From NCBI GenBank assembly GCA_964463135.1, contig CAYXBA010000013.1, positions 1-64,000 on the forward strand: a stretch of 64,000 nucleotides of DNA, read 5' to 3'. The translations under genes were made by a program, and so were the position numbers. Of the stretch, positions 61,205 through 64,000 are shown piece after piece. A model generated the notes under the pieces. That model ran no database searches, was not told the origin of the DNA, and worked only from the letters and a program-made list of their open reading frames with translations. The DNA is from UBA6898 sp964463135 (GTDB lineage Bacteria; Nitrospirota; Thermodesulfovibrionia; Thermodesulfovibrionales; UBA6898). The stretch's first letter is position 1, and every line of letters begins with the position of its first letter.

Positions 61205-62407
61205 ATGCTGGATCTTCTTAAAATTTCCCTCATTTTTATTTTTATACTCGGCCTGCTCAGAAAAAAAATAGGAATAGGGTATGTCATGCTTATATCATCC
61301 GGTTTCCTGACCCTGCTCTATGGCATGTCTCTGTCAGAAATCATGATTGCCGCTCAAAAGGTAGTGACCAGCAGCATTACCGTCAAACTACTCCTGTCGC
61401 TTTCGCTGATCAGGATATTTGAGATGGTACTCCGGGAAGAGAAGATCCTCATTGAGATGCTGAACACGATAACGCGCTCGTTCAGGTCCAGAAAGGCGGT
61501 CATCATATCTATGCCATTGCTCATTGGAATGCTCCCTTCCCTTGGCGGTGCATATTTCTCTGCCCCTATGGTCGAGGAGGCAACGAAGGATACAGAAATG
61601 GATCAGGAGGAAAAAGCCTTTATAAACTACTGGTTCAGACATCCATGGGAATGCATTCTCCCGTTGTATCCCGGGATTGTTTTTGCCTCTGCCGTGTCCC
61701 ATATTCCGCTCAAGAGGCTGGCAATAACAAATGCGGTTGCTGCTCTTGCTCTTGTTGCTGCAGGATTTATCTATGGTATGCGGGGGGTTGGAAATTCTGA
61801 CATATACAGGAATCAGCCGGCTCTTCGCGATCGCCTTAGGTCATGGATGAATTTCCTTCCCATCGTGGCTGTTATGCTCCTCGTGATCATTGCCGGCATA
61901 GAACTCCATTATGCCTTGCTCTTTGTCCTGGTCCCGATGTTTGTCTATTACCGACATAGCTGCAGACAGGTCTTTGCTGCTGTTCGATATGGCTTTTCGT
62001 GGGATGTAATCATGATGATAGCCGGCATTGTTTTTTTTAAAGAGATCATGGAACTATCGGGCGCAGTGAAAAATCTCGGCAGTTATTTTGTTGATCATGG
62101 CATTCCCCTGGTTCCGATATTCTGCCTGCTTCCTTTTACTGCCGGACTCCTGACCGGCCATACGGTCGGCTTTGTTGGAAGTACGTTTCCCCTGCTCGTC
62201 AGCATTGGGGACCAGGCCCTGCTGTCCCTTGTGCCAATTGCTTTTGCTTCGGGATTCATCGGCGTGCTCCTTTCCCCGGTACACCTATGCCTCATACTGA
62301 CCAGAGAATATTTCAAGGCAGACCTCGCCGGGATATACAGGAAAACAATTCCTGCCAGCGCGATACTATTTGCCGCAGTAATGGCACAGTATTATTTGAT
62401 GCAATAA
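61205..62407 (+). CDS. DUF401 family integral membrane protein
   Basis: 400 residues from ATG 61205; a TTG at 61121 would add 28 residues. About ten hydrophobic helices are visible, with family-like stretches MPLLIGMLPSLGGAYFSAPMVEEA, NYWFRHPWECILPLYPGIV and LLTGHTVGFVGSTFPLL. DUF401 proteins are predicted transporters related to citrate/anion permease folds; the substrate is not known. It is divergent from parA across the parS region. Confidence 0.85.
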   Translation: MLDLLKISLIFIFILGLLRKKIGIGYVMLISSGFLTLLYGMSLSEIMIAAQKVVTSSITVKLLLSLSLIRIFEMVLREEKILIEMLNTITRSFRSRKAVIISMPLLIGMLPSLGGAYFSAPMVEEATKDTEMDQEEKAFINYWFRHPWECILPLYPGIVFASAVSHIPLKRLAITNAVAALALVAAGFIYGMRGVGNSDIYRNQPALRDRLRSWMNFLPIVAVMLLVIIAGIELHYALLFVLVPMFVYYRHSCRQVFAAVRYGFSWDVIMMIAGIVFFKEIMELSGAVKNLGSYFVDHGIPLVPIFCLLPFTAGLLTGHTVGFVGSTFPLLVSIGDQALLSLVPIAFASGFIGVLLSPVHLCLILTREYFKADLAGIYRKTIPASAILFAAVMAQYYLMQ

Positions 62408-62482
62408 CTGCATCTTGCCACTCGTTACCGCAGACTGGCCGATGACCATAATCCCGTCAGTTTGTGCTATATTTAGGTATTC

Positions 62483-64000
62483 ATGCTGAAAGAACTGAAC
62501 ATACGGAACCTTGCGATCATTGATGATCTTACGGTCAGATTTGAAAAAGGGCTCAATGTCCTGACCGGTGAAACAGGAGCAGGCAAATCGATCATTGTAG
62601 ATGCGCTCGGCCTGGCATTGGGGGACCGGGCCCAAAATGATCTGATCAAGGCAGGGGAAAAGGAAGCTACCATCCAGGCGTACTTTGAACTGGAAGATGA
62701 CAGCGTATTTCCCGAGATCGGCATTGATGTCTCAGAAGGCATGGTGCTCAGGAGGATCATAGCCAGTTCTGGGAAAAGCAGGGCCTATATTAATGACTCC
62801 ATGGTAACGCTCCAGACCCTGTCAGAGGTGGGCAAATCCCTTGTTGATATACACAGCCAGCATGAACATCAAAGTCTCCTTACGGCAGATAAACAGCGCC
62901 TTATCCTTGATTCTTACGGCAGCCATATGCACGAGATCGAGCAGGTGAGAGAGCTTTACGCAGTTGTGCAGTCGCTTAGGGAAGAGTTCCACGCCCTGAC
63001 CGAAAGGATCAAGGAGCGGGCCCACAGGACAGATCTTCTCAGTTTTCAGATCAACGAAATAGAGTCAGCAGGCCTAAGGCCTGAGGAAAAACAGACTCTC
63101 GAAGAAGAGCGGAAGATCCTCTCCAATCTGAGCAGGCTGAAGGAGCTCACCGAGACCGCATATGCGCTCTTATATGAGGCTGATGGCGCATGCACTGAGA
63201 ACCTGGCAAAGGTTGTCAATAAACTGCGGGATATGCAGGCGGTCGATCCCAGCATAGCTGATACCCTCAGTCTGGCAGAATCAGCACTGCCGCTCCTTGA
63301 AGATGCTGCCATTGCGCTCAGGGTATTCAAGGATAAATACAATCTTGATCCTGAGCGTCTTGATCAGGTTCAGGACCGTCTCGAACAGCTCAAGAGGCTT
63401 CAGAAAAAATATGGGGAGAGCATCGAAGCAATTCTGGATTATAAAAGGGCCGCCTCTGAAGAGCTGGCATTGCTTGGGGCCTCTGAAGAGCGTCTGCAGG
63501 CAGTAGAATCAGAACTCAAGAAGAATGTTGAGGTCCTCCTGTCAGTTGCCCGGACTCTTTCAGAAAAGAGGAAAAAAACGGCGAAGAAGATCGAGGACCT
63601 TATTGAGAAGACCCTGAGAGAACTGGCATTCAACAACGCGCAATTCCGGATCGAGATCAGCCAGGAGACTGACCCGGAGGGGAAATGCAAGATCAATTTC
63701 AATGGCATTGACCGGATCGACTTTCTCTTTTCAGCGAATATTGGCGAGCCGCTCAAGCCGCTCGCAAAGATAGCCTCAGGTGGGGAACTGTCAAGGGTCA
63801 TGCTGGGACTGAAGAGCATACTGGCTGATGTTGACAATGTCCCGGTCCTGATCTTTGATGAAGTGGATGCCGGCATTGGCGGCAAAACAGCTGACAGCGT
63901 CGGGAAGAAGCTCCTCAGGATATCGGGGAAGCATCAGCTGATCTGTATTACGCACCTGCCGCAGATCGCAAGTCTGGCAGACCATCACTTGAAGATAGAG
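62483..64000 (+). CDS. recN: DNA repair protein RecN (3' end beyond the window)
   Basis: The first 506 residues are present and the frame is open at the window edge. SMC-like ATPase: Walker A TGETGAGKSIIVDAL near residue 29, a coiled coil (about 150-370), signature KIASGGELSRVMLGLK and Walker B VLIFDEVDAGIGG. It acts in double-strand break repair. Full-length RecN is about 550-570 residues, so little is missing. Confidence 0.96.
   Translation, partial: MLKELNIRNLAIIDDLTVRFEKGLNVLTGETGAGKSIIVDALGLALGDRAQNDLIKAGEKEATIQAYFELEDDSVFPEIGIDVSEGMVLRRIIASSGKSRAYINDSMVTLQTLSEVGKSLVDIHSQHEHQSLLTADKQRLILDSYGSHMHEIEQVRELYAVVQSLREEFHALTERIKERAHRTDLLSFQINEIESAGLRPEEKQTLEEERKILSNLSRLKELTETAYALLYEADGACTENLAKVVNKLRDMQAVDPSIADTLSLAESALPLLEDAAIALRVFKDKYNLDPERLDQVQDRLEQLKRLQKKYGESIEAILDYKRAASEELALLGASEERLQAVESELKKNVEVLLSVARTLSEKRKKTAKKIEDLIEKTLRELAFNNAQFRIEISQETDPEGKCKINFNGIDRIDFLFSANIGEPLKPLAKIASGGELSRVMLGLKSILADVDNVPVLIFDEVDAGIGGKTADSVGKKLLRISGKHQLICITHLPQIASLADHHLKIE

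Noticed and set aside
1..64000. CRISPR array, insertion sequence, prophage or rRNA operon
   Set aside because: No regularly spaced repeats, transposase or integrase genes, phage structural genes or rRNA sequences were recognised in the window.

Overview
The window looks like a chromosomal segment, including the replication origin, of a Gram-negative anaerobe or facultative anaerobe. Evidence is apolipoprotein N-acyltransferase, several lipobox proteins, multihaem c-type cytochromes, a group 3c-type [NiFe] hydrogenase with an HdrA-like flavoprotein, and a sigma-54 activator. The gene mix (MvhADG/HdrA, many CXXCH proteins, Wsp-like chemosensory genes, lnt-prfB-dnaA-dnaN-gyrB order) would fit a Nitrospirota/Thermodesulfovibrionia-type or deltaproteobacterial-type genome. 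That placement is inference; no 16S rRNA gene is present.

Layout. 1-9.6 kb is accessory: a large alpha/beta-hydrolase-containing protein, a lipoprotein, a ComM/YifB ATPase, two toxin-antitoxin pairs (Phd/RelE-ParE and PIN), a zinc-ribbon/DUF4234-like gene broken by a frameshift, and small envelope proteins. 9.8-15.5 kb is a tight hydrogenase operon (mvhG, mvhA, maturation protease, hdrA, mvhD, then a TusA-like protein) without hdrB/hdrC. 15.6-28.0 kb is a signalling island: two CheW, one MCP, CheB, CheR-TPR and CheA-REC (Wsp-like set), followed without a gap by a REC-PP2C phosphatase, an anti-sigma-type kinase, a STAS protein, a GspE/PilB-type ATPase and an HPt-REC-REC-GGDEF protein. 28.1-31.9 kb is a histidine kinase with a c-type haem motif in its periplasmic sensor region plus an NtrC-type regulator. 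It converges on a minus-strand cytochrome cluster (32.0-36.0 kb; 26 canonical CXXCH motifs plus one CX3CH, and a membrane cytochrome b).

36.2-48.7 kb is the origin neighbourhood: a CDF-like membrane protein, tRNA-Phe, lnt, prfB with its programmed frameshift, a probable oriC with DnaA boxes and DnaA-trios, dnaA, dnaN, gyrB, a small lipoprotein, gyrA and rsmG. 48.7-55.1 kb holds housekeeping genes (DivIVA-like, an endonuclease III relative, a GGQ rescue factor, serS, an FKBP isomerase, an ATP-cone/Mrr-like nuclease, cysK). 55.2-61.1 kb is a minus-strand operon beginning with parA-parB beside two parS sites and running into a THEP1-type NTPase, a NamZ-type N-acetylmuramidase, a fused MurU-AmgK-like enzyme and a UPF0158 protein. 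A DUF401 membrane protein and the 5' part of recN close the window.

How it fits together. The chemosensory island probably sends one CheA's phosphoryl flux to two outputs, a PP2C/STAS partner switch and a diguanylate cyclase, with a secretion or pilus ATPase cotranscribed. The haem-sensor kinase and NtrC regulator sit where they could control the facing cytochrome conduit. NamZ plus MurU-AmgK form a plausible MurNAc salvage route in the parAB operon.
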